From assembly GCA_019918135.1 (NCBI GenBank), contig WBZZ01001156.1, positions 177,001-241,000 on the forward strand: a stretch of DNA of 64,000 nt, given 5' to 3'. Source of the DNA: Paulinella micropora. Taxonomy: Eukaryota; Cercozoa; Imbricatea; Euglyphida; Paulinellidae. The translations under genes were made by a program, and so were the position numbers. The notes beneath the pieces were generated by a model, which was not told where the DNA came from, searched no databases, and saw only the letters and a list, made by a program, of their open reading frames with translations. This document shows, piece by piece, positions 43,344-52,306 of the stretch (its first letter is position 1; every line of letters starts with the position of its first letter).

Positions 43344-43601
43344 TTAAATAGAATAAAATTCGTATATATGAGACCTATACCACATACTATCACCAGCGCA
43401 TATTAAAGGAACCGCGTCACGAAACGACCGACAATCGTTTAACCCATTGTTAATATAAATACAAGTAAAATTATTATTTAGACCTGATTGAATACAATGA
43501 ATAAAATTCGCCTTTTTTTGACCAAAGTCTCTATTTAAAATGAAAAAATCACACATAGTCCGAGCAATAGTTGAGCACACAAATAATAATATTAATAACA
43601 T
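43344..43601 (-). CDS. Small secreted-type cysteine-containing protein
   Basis: 85 residues with an ATG at 43601 directly after TATATAAAA. The first 15 residues (MLLILLFVCSTIART) form a signal peptide or membrane anchor. The remainder has four cysteines (MCDFF, FIHCIQ, FTCIY, NDCRS, LICAG around them). It is transcribed away from the gene at 43627, the two starts being 25 bases apart across a TA-only spacer. The family is unknown. Confidence 0.5.
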   Translation of the reverse strand: MLLILLFVCSTIARTMCDFFILNRDFGQKKANFIHCIQSGLNNNFTCIYINNGLNDCRSFRDAVPLICAGDSMWYRSHIYEFYSI

Positions 43602-43626
43602 TTTTATATATTATATTATATAATTT
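43602..43626. promoter_or_regulatory. Bidirectional TATA-only spacer between divergent genes
   Basis: The 25-base spacer consists almost entirely of TATATTATATTATATAA between two ATGs facing outward. It is an extreme case of the TATA motif that precedes most genes of this element and probably serves both start sites. Confidence 0.55.
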
Positions 43627-43989
43627 ATGAGTGAGTTCAAATACCAAAAGATTGTTTTTCTGAGCAATGATTTTGCTGGAGGAAGCAAAACATTTAATAA
43701 AAATATCCAAATGTCATTCACACCCACCAAAATGAATGTTAAGTTTATCCACTATATGAACGACCAAACAGAGACAAAAACCAGAATTCTTTATATGGAC
43801 AGAATTGGATATATCGGAACATTTGCGGATAGTAATATAGCAAACATTTCAAACCTCAGTTATAATTTGGGCGTAGTGGGTTGGACGGACGGACAATATA
43901 CATTTAAAGTCCTTGAAACTGACAGCGGAAATATTGACACAGGAAATTTAGCGGGACGAATTGTTGTGTGTTTAGAATTCGTTGCGTAG
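43627..43989 (+). CDS. Small beta-rich protein upstream of the packaging ATPase
   Basis: 120 residues (MSEFKYQKIVFLSNDFAGG to LAGRIVVCLEFVA). Alternating hydrophobic strands and no long helix suggest a compact beta fold, as in small virion proteins. It is in line with the ATPase gene 54 bases downstream. I do not recognise a family; a minor capsid or cement protein is a guess. Confidence 0.5.
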   Translation: MSEFKYQKIVFLSNDFAGGSKTFNKNIQMSFTPTKMNVKFIHYMNDQTETKTRILYMDRIGYIGTFADSNIANISNLSYNLGVVGWTDGQYTFKVLETDSGNIDTGNLAGRIVVCLEFVA

Positions 43990-44043
43990 CAACAATGTAT
44001 GAATTTAGAAATTCATAACTATTTTTGGCTTAGAATATATACG

Positions 44044-44856
44044 ATGGAGAAGTTGAATAACGTGAAGGTGAAACCTGTGAAGCAGGATGGAAACGGAGAC
44101 AAAAAAGCCAAGGGTTATAAATTATTCAATGAGCCTTATGCCAATATATTTCTACTTGCTAGAAAAAAGAGCGGTAAGACGACAGCACTCTTTGAAATAC
44201 TGAAACGGACAACAGACAGAAAAACCCGCATTGTCATTATTGCTTCAACGATACACAAGGACTACATTTATAAAGTAATGGTAAAGCACTTTAAGAACAG
44301 GGGAAACCCAATGGCTATATATACCTTTCTTAAATCGGATGGTGTAAATGTGATAGACTATGAACTTGACAAACTGAACAGAGATAACGAAGAGCAGGAA
44401 GGCGAAATCAAAGATAAAGAACCGATGGAGAAACCACAATTTCTTTATTTTGGCAAAGAAGAAAAAAAGAAAACTACCGAAGCAAAAGAAAGGCCGAGCA
44501 AGTATATTTCTCCAGAGGTTGTTTTTGTTTTGGATGATTTAGGGAGCGGTTTAAGAGATAAGTCCGTAAGCGATTTGTTAAAAAAGAACAGACACTATAA
44601 ATCAAAGGTGATTATGTCAAGTCAGTATCTGAACGACCTAAGGCCAGAAGCAATTAAGCAGTTAGATTATTTATTAATCTTTCCAAGCCAGTCTCAGGAT
44701 AAAATCGAACTCGTGTATAAACCCTTAGACTTATCTTTTGATTTTGATTACTTTCTTCAAAAGTATCACGAAGCAACAAAGGAACGATTTAATTTTCTTT
44801 ATGTTCCAAGTGTTGATGATGAATTACGCAAAAACTTTTCTTATCGTCTTAAGTAA
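44044..44856 (+). CDS. FtsK/HerA-type genome-packaging ATPase
   Basis: 270 residues from the ATG at 44044, chosen because GAATATATACG sits right before it; an in-frame ATG at 43999 has no such motif. Walker A is LLARKKSGKTTALFE at about residues 38-52. Walker B is VVFVLDDLGSGLRD, and a sensor-like strand KVIMSSQYLNDLRPEA follows. The family (poxvirus A32-like) pumps DNA into preformed capsids and is a Polinton hallmark. The frame is whole. Its 3' half reappears at 21414 at the edge of copy 1. Confidence 0.9.
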   Translation: MEKLNNVKVKPVKQDGNGDKKAKGYKLFNEPYANIFLLARKKSGKTTALFEILKRTTDRKTRIVIIASTIHKDYIYKVMVKHFKNRGNPMAIYTFLKSDGVNVIDYELDKLNRDNEEQEGEIKDKEPMEKPQFLYFGKEEKKKTTEAKERPSKYISPEVVFVLDDLGSGLRDKSVSDLLKKNRHYKSKVIMSSQYLNDLRPEAIKQLDYLLIFPSQSQDKIELVYKPLDLSFDFDYFLQKYHEATKERFNFLYVPSVDDELRKNFSYRLK

Positions 44857-44898
44857 AAATTTTTAATTTCGTAAATAATTATTTTTTTACTTATTATA

Positions 44899-45243
44899 AT
44901 GGTAGTGAAAACAACTCGTGTTGAAGTCATTCCAACAATCGGCAAACGAACAATTAACTCATCCACAATGGCTGGAGGTAAAAAAGTATCTCGGACAAGT
45001 CCGAGATTGTCTGGACGAAAGAAGAAGCAAGGAGGCAAAGGACAGGCTGGCGGAAAAATTAACTGGCAAAAAGTGGGGAAAACGGCCTTGGCTGTGAATA
45101 AGTTCCTTCGTGATAACAAAGTAATCTCTAGGACTGCGGGAGCCTTAAGCAGTATTGGAGTTCCTTATGCTGGGTCTGTTCAAGCCACCGCTTCAAAACT
45201 GGGGTATGGTAAGCAAAGAGGACGAGGAGCACTAAAATTCTAA
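44899..45243 (+). CDS. Small basic virion-type protein
   Basis: 114 residues. The first 60 are strongly basic (SGRKKKQGGKGQAGGK). A helical part follows (VNKFLRDNKVISRTAGALSS), and the end is SKLGYGKQRGRGALKF. The layout of basic arm, amphipathic helix and Gly-Arg tail resembles small core or membrane-active proteins of adenovirus-like particles. It sits between ATPase and protease, where Polintons and related viruses often carry such a gene. Name and function remain uncertain. Confidence 0.65.
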   Translation: MVVKTTRVEVIPTIGKRTINSSTMAGGKKVSRTSPRLSGRKKKQGGKGQAGGKINWQKVGKTALAVNKFLRDNKVISRTAGALSSIGVPYAGSVQATASKLGYGKQRGRGALKF

Positions 45244-45304
45244 AAGATGATATTTGTTTTTGAAATTATGCGGAAATATTTTTTTGTTTATATAATATCT
45301 AACA

Positions 45305-46975
45305 ATGGTCGCTAAGACTAAGAAGGCGAAAAAGGCGAAAGTCCGTCCACCGCGGGTTTATAGAAATAAAAGCGGGAAGCCGTATATTATCCAGAAGGGT
45401 AAAAAATATTATCTTAATTTCGGTAAAAAGACAAATGATATGAGCACACTTCAAATCGTTAAACTTTTTATGAAATACTTAAGCAATAAGCCACGCGAGC
45501 GTGGCAGTCGCACACGTGCTACCCCAAAAGCAAAGCGCTCTACTAAAAAGGAAGACTTACGAAAAGTCCAGAGCCTGTCTGAAATTGAGCAGAATACTAG
45601 AACCGCCATTAATGACCACTTAGACAAACTCAGAAAAGAGAAATACGAAAAGATTGATGAGATAGACCAAAAAGAGAAAAAGGCACAGGCTGATGCTGAA
45701 GAAGAAAAGAAGAGGCTAGAAAGAAAAATCCAAGCCGATGCTAAGGAACTAAAAGAAACAATGGATAGGGAACATAAAAAACAACTGGCGGAGATTAAGG
45801 AAAGACAGGAAGAAAAGGATAGGGAACAGAAGAAGGAACAACGACTTATTCAGGAACTACAGGCAGAACGACGACATAGACAGGGGTTATTGATGGCGCC
45901 AGTCGCACCGCCTATGATACCACCACCACCAAAAGGACGACCGCCAAGGAAAACGAGAGGAGTTATTGTAAAGGATGCGGAAGAAGAGGAGAAGCATAAG
46001 CAAACAAAACGGGAAAAAATAATTGATGGTATGTTTGCTGAGACTATTAGAAAGAAACGACGAAATGCGCATCCTTCTATTGAAAAGATTATTCAAGAAC
46101 TAAGATTTATTGGGCATGTTATCCCTGACATAAAACCATCAAGAGGCGGGAAAATAAACTATTCTGAAATGTTAAAACAATGGCTATACAAAAGTCCTAT
46201 TATAACTGACCAAGTGTTGAATTCACAACAAGCATGGGTTGAATTTGATTTATGGAGAGAAGGTGCGGTCGCAAAAAAGAAAGAAGAAGTAGATAAAGCC
46301 AAGGAGAACAAAGAAGAACAAGACAATAAAGAAGAACAAGACAATAAAGAACAAGAAGAAAAAGAACAACCTGTTATACAAGAGCCTGAAGATGCGCAAG
46401 CAAATATGACTGAAGCAGAGACCGAACCAGAATCGGATGGGGTAGGAATTGGATTATCTCCAACTAGTTGGAGATATGTCGGAAAAGGTTTAATGACTAG
46501 CGAAATCAACGACATAATGAAAAAACACAATTGGTATTTAGGAACAATTGCAAGTGATGAAATTCATAGGCTAAATCCAGAAAAAAGAAAGCAATACGGA
46601 TTTATTATGAATACCGACCCGAGCAACAAAAAAGGACAGCACTGGATGGCTATATGGGTAAGTCTAAATAAAGATAGGAGTGTTGAAGTGTATGACCCTT
46701 TGGCTGAATATCAACCGACGGAAGACTTTCAACAACAAATGAAAAGGCTAATTGACCGAAGTAATCCAGATAGTTATTTATTGATGAAGGTCAATCAAGT
46801 TAAACAACAATCTGATACGAGTGACACATGCGGTCGGCATAGTATGAGGTTTCTAATGGAGCGGGCGAAAGGAGTGCGATTTAAGTTTGCCAGTGGTTTC
46901 ACAGACTTAAAAGAAGACGAAGCGGAGAAATTAAAAGCACAGAATGGGTATGGACATTTTGACACATTTATCTAA
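45305..46975 (+). CDS. Adenovirus-type cysteine protease with coiled-coil N-terminal region
   Basis: 556 residues; the ATG follows TTATATAATATCTAACA. Residues 1-60 are basic. About 100-210 form a long charged coiled coil (EEEKKRLERKIQADAKELKE). A Pro-rich hinge and a second Glu/Lys-rich stretch with tandem KEEQDN follow. The catalytic domain occupies the last 150 residues: His446 (GQHWMAIWV), Asp464 (VEVYDPLAE), Gln498 region and Cys509 (SDTCGRHSMRFL). The family matures capsid proteins in adenoviruses and Polintons. The long coiled-coil extension may bind the capsid or DNA, which is inference. Confidence 0.88.
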   Translation: MVAKTKKAKKAKVRPPRVYRNKSGKPYIIQKGKKYYLNFGKKTNDMSTLQIVKLFMKYLSNKPRERGSRTRATPKAKRSTKKEDLRKVQSLSEIEQNTRTAINDHLDKLRKEKYEKIDEIDQKEKKAQADAEEEKKRLERKIQADAKELKETMDREHKKQLAEIKERQEEKDREQKKEQRLIQELQAERRHRQGLLMAPVAPPMIPPPPKGRPPRKTRGVIVKDAEEEEKHKQTKREKIIDGMFAETIRKKRRNAHPSIEKIIQELRFIGHVIPDIKPSRGGKINYSEMLKQWLYKSPIITDQVLNSQQAWVEFDLWREGAVAKKKEEVDKAKENKEEQDNKEEQDNKEQEEKEQPVIQEPEDAQANMTEAETEPESDGVGIGLSPTSWRYVGKGLMTSEINDIMKKHNWYLGTIASDEIHRLNPEKRKQYGFIMNTDPSNKKGQHWMAIWVSLNKDRSVEVYDPLAEYQPTEDFQQQMKRLIDRSNPDSYLLMKVNQVKQQSDTSDTCGRHSMRFLMERAKGVRFKFASGFTDLKEDEAEKLKAQNGYGHFDTFI

Positions 46976-47445
46976 AGATATTCAAAACCAATATCATCAA
47001 ACCATTTAATTAATTTAGAAGCTATATCTTCGTCATATTTTATACGGAGTGAATAATATCCTTTTTCTTGACAATATGTATTTTTTACTTGGTCATATTG
47101 TTTTGTTTTTTCAAATGCTTTTTCTGCTTTCTCTTTAGAAATTCTACCAAATCTAACAGGTTCAAAATGTTGAATTCCATCATATTCAATAAATATTGGT
47201 TTCTCATTATGTTGTAATATGAAATCCCATTGTAATAAATGTTTAACCTTAACTTCGTATGATGTGTTGTATTGAAAATTAATATTGAAACCTTTCAATA
47301 TTTCCATTATCTTTAATTCTCCGCCTGAACAATTCATTTTTTTTGAACAATTATTAGAACACCTTCTTAACTCACCCTTTCTGTTTCTTGAAAAATATTC
47401 TTCCCTTATCTCACTATGGCATCTTGAGCACTTTCTTAAACTCAT
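46972..47445 (-). CDS. PD-(D/E)XK-like nuclease with N-terminal zinc site
   Basis: 157 residues from the ATG at 47445, after a TATATATA run. The N terminus has CSRCHSEIREEYFSRNRKGE followed by two more Cys (RRCSNNCS), a zinc ribbon. The core reads LLQWDFIL, FIEYDGIQHFEPVRFG, then KNTYCQEKGYYSLRIKYDED. This matches the Asp...Glu-x-Asp-Gly pattern of Vsr-like restriction-fold nucleases found in giant viruses. It overlaps the end of the protease gene by 4 bases on the opposite strand. Role in the element is unknown; repair or replication is possible. Confidence 0.7.
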   Translation of the reverse strand: MSLRKCSRCHSEIREEYFSRNRKGELRRCSNNCSKKMNCSGGELKIMEILKGFNINFQYNTSYEVKVKHLLQWDFILQHNEKPIFIEYDGIQHFEPVRFGRISKEKAEKAFEKTKQYDQVKNTYCQEKGYYSLRIKYDEDIASKLIKWFDDIGFEYL

Positions 47446-47515
47446 AATTATACATATATATATATATATATACATAGAATTTTAAATAGAATATTATTTA
47501 TATAATATACGCATC

Positions 47516-48328
47516 ATGGACTATAAGGGAGGAAGAAGTTCTGGTATCTATTACATCAATAGCAAAAACCGAATAACGGGTACAGACAGTGACTTTACAC
47601 ACGAAATCAATATGAAGGGGTTAGATTCTCCCACACATTGTAAAATTCTTCATATCTATGTGCCGAAGTCGTATTACTCTGTGGCTTCACCATATAATAC
47701 CTTTACACTTAGCGAAGACGGATATGAGGCCTTAATTACGATACCTGAGGGAAACTACACAATGAACAATCTAAAAAATAAACTACCTGAGGTGTTATCC
47801 GCAGACAGCCCAAATAGTTATACTTATGTTGTATCCAGTAATAATACCAACATAGAACCAGAGGACGGCAAATTAACATTCAGTGTGTCAGAGAATAAAG
47901 ATATTCAACCGCGGTTTATATTTGATGCTGATACACGTATTCACGAGGTAATGGGTTTTGATAGAAATTCAACATATTTCTTTGCTAATGATTTAATTAA
48001 ATCGCCAAATGTAATTATTCTAACTGGTGAAAAAACTTTGTATCTTCAATCAGACTTAGTGAATGAAGGAGATAATCACGTTCGACAAGAAATACACACA
48101 GCCAACGAAATTCCATTTGGTTCTGTCATTTATGACGGCTCTGGAAGCGAATACGGGAAGACATTATCTGCGAGTTCAAACAATGTATTTAGGTTTTACT
48201 TGACGGACGAAAACGACCAAGCGATTAATCTTAATGGTTTGGGAATAGTTATGACATTATTGGTTTATCGTGAAACTAATTACTTTAGTTTATTTAATTC
48301 ATTCTTCAATCTGTTGAAAGCGAGGTAA
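47516..48328 (+). CDS. Minor capsid (penton) protein
   Basis: 270 residues; the ATG follows TTATATAATATACGCATC. It starts MDYKGGRSSGIYYINSKNRI and ends with NDQAINLNGLGIVMTLLVYR-type residues, the closing strand motif (LNG..i.ltL.iyr) that typifies single jelly-roll penton proteins of Polintons and related viruses. Five copies form each capsid vertex. It directly precedes the major capsid gene, the usual order. Confidence 0.75.
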   Translation: MDYKGGRSSGIYYINSKNRITGTDSDFTHEINMKGLDSPTHCKILHIYVPKSYYSVASPYNTFTLSEDGYEALITIPEGNYTMNNLKNKLPEVLSADSPNSYTYVVSSNNTNIEPEDGKLTFSVSENKDIQPRFIFDADTRIHEVMGFDRNSTYFFANDLIKSPNVIILTGEKTLYLQSDLVNEGDNHVRQEIHTANEIPFGSVIYDGSGSEYGKTLSASSNNVFRFYLTDENDQAINLNGLGIVMTLLVYRETNYFSLFNSFFNLLKAR

Positions 48329-48414
48329 AGATATTTTAATTTTGATTTAATTATTTTTTTCTATAGATATATTCTCGTGAATTAGTTTATTTACGCTACG
48401 TCAAAAAAAGAAAA

Positions 48415-49890
48415 ATGCCTGTCCAATACGGAGGAGAATTAGTCCATCAGACTTAGGAACTACTCACTGGTAAGTATGAATTAAGCAAACTTACCACCCG
48501 TGAAGGCTCGCAACCTGTCGCGCTTACTACTGCTGGTGGTATGGAAAACACATTTGAAATTCCTACTCGTCCTTTGAACCTTGCGAGGAGTGTGTTGCGA
48601 TTTACTTACACTCCGTCTGGTGCGGGTGGTGCGGGTCGCTACAATCGTATCTATATGGATTGTCTGTCTATGATTAAAACTATTGAATTGCGAAGCCGAA
48701 GCGGGCAGTATCTGTGTAATCTTCAACATGTGGGAACTACACTAAGGTGATATGGAAACCAGAAATGAAGTATGAAAAATTATGGCACTTGAAAATCATG
48801 GTGCTGGTGTGGCTAGCGGTGCTATGCTTCAAAAGTGTAATGCAGGAAAAGTTGAAATTGGAAGTGTAGCGGAAAGGCGGGCGATTACTACTGGTGGGAC
48901 TTATGATGCTGTTAGGGATGCTATTCAAACATACTACAAAGTGCCTCTTGTTAATGCCCGTCGCCACGATGATACCGCTCTCGCAGATAGCACTGCTGGA
49001 AATTATAGTTTGGTAAATGTTCCTTTTGAGGAGGCTAAGTATTTTGAAGGTGGGGGTAATAATACTGCCACCCCTGTTATTAATGTTAAGTTTCCTTTGG
49101 GTATGCTGTTTGGCACTATTTTTGAACTGGGTAAGACTATCGGGTTTAATGAAATTTTGGATATGCGGATTGTGTGGGCTGAAACCAACCGCTCTTCATT
49201 CTATGGTACTGATGCGAGTTCTATTTCAACTGGTGCTACCGCTACGACCTCTGGTGCTATCGTCTCCTAAATATATTCCTTGCTGTTGAGACTGACCCGA
49301 ATGTTATCCTCGGTGTCCAGCAAAAGATTGCGGGTGAAGGCTTTCCATTTAAGATTGAGTATCCTATCGCTTGGAAGCAGAGCCTCTCAACACAAAGTCA
49401 AAATTATGTTATTAAGATGAATCGCTCGCAGGGTGAAAGAATTCGTCGTATTTATACTTCAGCCTTTCTTTTCACTGAGAGTGCTAATACTTCTTTTGAT
49501 AATGACAACAGGGCAGATGCTAAAATTATTAGTTATTATACAACACTTGATGGGACACGCCTTCAACAATTTGACATTGACACATCTGAGAATGAAGACT
49601 ATATGATTTTGAAGGATAAGTTGAAGGGAAGTGCTATCCTAAACAGCGACGTCTATCACTACAACTGGTTCCACGTAGATACTTGGGACAAGAACCGCCC
49701 GCTGTGCGATAAGGACACCGACGGCTATGAGGTGAGCGGTTTGAGCCTAGACACTGAACGACGATATGAATTCGTTTCAAATACGAGTGCTAATGCGAGT
49801 GGTAATGGCATAACTAATCTCAACCATTACACATTCGCCATTCTTCAACGAAGTGTACTTGTTAAGGGAGTTGAAATTTTGATGTCTTAA
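48415..49890 (+). pseudogene. Major capsid protein region (double jelly-roll)
   Basis: A capsid gene of about 490 codons in all. It starts MPVQYGGELVHQTKELL, followed by the N-terminal jelly-roll with ENTFEIPTRPLNLARSVLRF. The middle has DMRIVWAETNRSSFYG. The second roll contains SLSTQSQNYVIKMN and RRIYTSAFLFTESANT, ending LNHYTFAILQRSVLVKG. Size, order after the penton gene, and strand pattern fit the Polinton major capsid. It is a fossil with about three breaks, a little more decayed than copy 1. Confidence 0.82.
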
Positions 49891-49950
49891 CCTAGTGATG
49901 CGATAATTAATTTTGATAGTTAATTTATTTTTTTAATACAATATAGGAAT

Positions 49951-51185
49951 ATGACCCAGAGAAACTTAATCGCAGAAAATCCTGAAGGCGAATTTATAAA
50001 TGTCAGCGTTGGATATGATGGTAATATTGAAACAAATAATTCAAAAACCGCTTTTGGCGAAGCAGTAGTAGGTCAATTAACACCAGTATTACAAGAAATC
50101 TTTCCATATACCATTAATACTAGGATATGGACAAAAACAGAAACAAAGTCGTCTGTGTCATTTTTGAATAATATGGCTGAATTGAAAACAACTGCTGATG
50201 CTACGGCAGATGCTAGACTGGTAAGCAAAAGGAGAATAAAATATTGAACTGGAATGGGTGTCCTAGCCCGATTTACTGCTCTATGGACAACGGATGATAC
50301 AAAAGATTACTATTCATTTATTGGAATAGGAAATGATCTCGTTGATGGATTTTATTTTTACAAAAATCAAGCAGGAATGAATATTGCACATTGTGCGGAG
50401 GTGCTTTAGATTATATTGACCAAGAAGACTGGGACGACCCTTGCGATGGACATTATGCTATGCCTTTATTAAATTGGGACAAAGGAAATGTATTTCAAGT
50501 TCAATTTCAGTATCTTGGGTTTGGTGCTATTAAGTTTTATATTGAAAATCCCATAACAGGATTATTTCAATTAGTTCATATGATTGAGTATGCGAATGCT
50601 AATAATGGTGTAAGCCTGCGAAATACAACATTACCTTTTACGGCAGTAATGAGAAATGATGCAAAGACTGGAATACAATAACTTAAAACAGTGAGTGCCA
50701 GTTTATTCATTGAAGGAACGAATACTATTAATACCAGCATAACAAACGAAGTGGAAGGAAGTAAAGTAGCAAACACCACTGAAAGTCCTATTATTAGTAT
50801 AAGAAACAAAGCAACATTTGATGCTGGCGGTGCTAATTTAGCAAATTATTCAAATGTTTATCCCACTTTGATAAGTATTACAAATGAAGATACTAAGTCG
50901 AATATTGTCAGAATGGTATTAAATGGAACACTAACTGGAGCAGGTTTTGCAGATGTTGATTCTAAGTATTCAATTGTAGATACTGACACAAAGGCGAGTG
51001 CCATCGCAAACGGAACAACAATTTTTAAACTATATGTTAATTCTCAATCAACTCAACAAATCAATCTTAGAAGTTATGATATATACCTATCGCCGAGTGA
51101 TGTATTAACTTTTACGCAGAAGTCTGTCTCTGCTGGTGGAGGAGGAAATGTCAATATTATCGCTAACTTCATAGAGGATCAATAA
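49951..51185 (+). pseudogene. Putative second surface or fibre protein region
   Basis: It begins MTQRNLIAENPEGEFINV after ACAATATAGGAAT. Recognisable stretches: GQLTPVLQEIFPYTINTRIW, GMGVLARFTALWTT, IGIGNDLVDGFYFYKN, and a C-terminal beta-rich part ending SAGGGGNVNIIANFIEDQ. The ARFTALW...GIGN..DGFYF pattern is one I associate with receptor-binding or fibre-type proteins of Polinton-like viruses, from memory. It is a fossil with about two breaks. Confidence 0.55.
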
Positions 51186-51214
51186 AGCAAAAAAAAATAT
51201 TACATCGTAAAAAC

Positions 51215-51261
51215 GATATTTTAGAAATAGACGAAAGTCGCAGACGAAAGTCTAAAATATC
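51215..51261. terminator. Hairpin between convergent genes (Polinton copy 2)
   Basis: 10-bp arms GATATTTTAG and CTAAAATATC around a loop with a repeated AGACGAAAGTC. It lies between two convergent transcription units and is kept in both copies. Confidence 0.4.
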
Positions 51262-51730
51262 AATCAGAGATATTTTTTTACCGCATCTTTATTATTAAAA
51301 TAAGGTTGTTGAATTAAATATTCAAGGTATGGTTTATCAATCTTAGCAACATCTTCAATTTTCATTTTTTTATACTTACCATATTGAAGAAAAATATCGG
51401 TTTCATTTGTGCTATCTCTTCGCCTACATTAGCCTTTATTTCTGTAATTCCAGTCTCTCTCACAACAAGATCTGTTTCCTTAAAAGGAGTGCTTTGTTCC
51501 TCCATCATTTTTTCTAATGTGGCAAATGTTGATTTATCTTGAAAATCAACATTGGACGGAATAACTACTTTATTAAAGTCTTTCACATTGTCATCACGTG
51601 GTTTATATTGCTCATAGAAAGATACAATGTCAGGCTTAGTCCATTTAATTGTCGGCTTTTTTATTTCGCCGTCAAGGCTCCATTTTTCAATTTCATTCAA
51701 GTAGTCCTGTTTGGTGTTTAGGTCGGTCAT
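51262..51730 (-). pseudogene. DUF3820-like protein, first of a pair
   Basis: The start at 51730 follows TATACATATATCA. The N-terminal 110 residues (TDLNTKQDYLNEIEKWSLDG onward) have no known relative. The C-terminal part resembles the neighbouring DUF3820-like gene (KIEDVAKIDKPYLEYLIQQP). It is broken at about one place in both copies. Confidence 0.5.
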
Positions 51731-51758
51731 TGATATATGTATAGTAAAATTTTATTTT

Positions 51759-52049
51759 TTATTGTAAATATTTTTTTACTTCACTTTTAATGTCTGTAAA
51801 TTTCTCAAACCACGGCTGTTTCATAACCCATTCTAGATATGGTTTGTCAATAACCGCTACATCTTGAATTTTCTTACCTTTATACTTACCGAATGGAAAA
51901 ACATCGGTTGGCTTGCCTGCCCGTGCATTTTCAATCATTTGGATTTCGTCAGTAATTATCTTTTTAACATCGGTAAGAGAAAATGTTTCTTTTTTATTTT
52001 CAATAGAGAGTTTCTCAAACTTCTCACATAGTCTGGTGAGGGTGGTCAT
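51759..52049 (-). CDS. DUF3820-like small protein, second of a pair
   Basis: 96 residues. The last 50 hold FPFGKYKGKKIQDVAVIDKP then YLEWVMKQPWF, the signature of the DUF3820 family, also found as the C-terminal domain of some exonuclease X proteins. The start follows the palindrome GTCTATATAGAC. A nucleic-acid-related role is likely from the family, not proven. Confidence 0.65.
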   Translation of the reverse strand: MTTLTRLCEKFEKLSIENKKETFSLTDVKKIITDEIQMIENARAGKPTDVFPFGKYKGKKIQDVAVIDKPYLEWVMKQPWFEKFTDIKSEVKKYLQ

Positions 52050-52306
52050 TGGTCTATATAGACTGGTAAAAAAAATTTATTGAAAAAAATTAATTAACTA
52101 TTTATCAACTACACTTTCATTCGCTTCGCTCATACTCGTAATCTCAAAATTGTTTGAGATAGTGTCAAATATCTATCCTTAATATCCAAACGGCCGTGTT
52201 TCAATCGCATTCTCTACAATACCGATAACTTCTCTTTTCGTATATGTAAAACTAAATATCTTTTCTAAGTATTCGCTTGTTATTTTTTTCTTTTGTTTGT
52301 CTCGCG
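52050..52306. other. Spacer between DUF3820-like gene and polymerase
   Basis: No clear gene. Contains short inverted repeats (ATCTCAAA...TTTGAGAT near 52141) and TTCGCTTCGC. It may hold the 3' end of the polymerase transcript. Confidence 0.4.
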
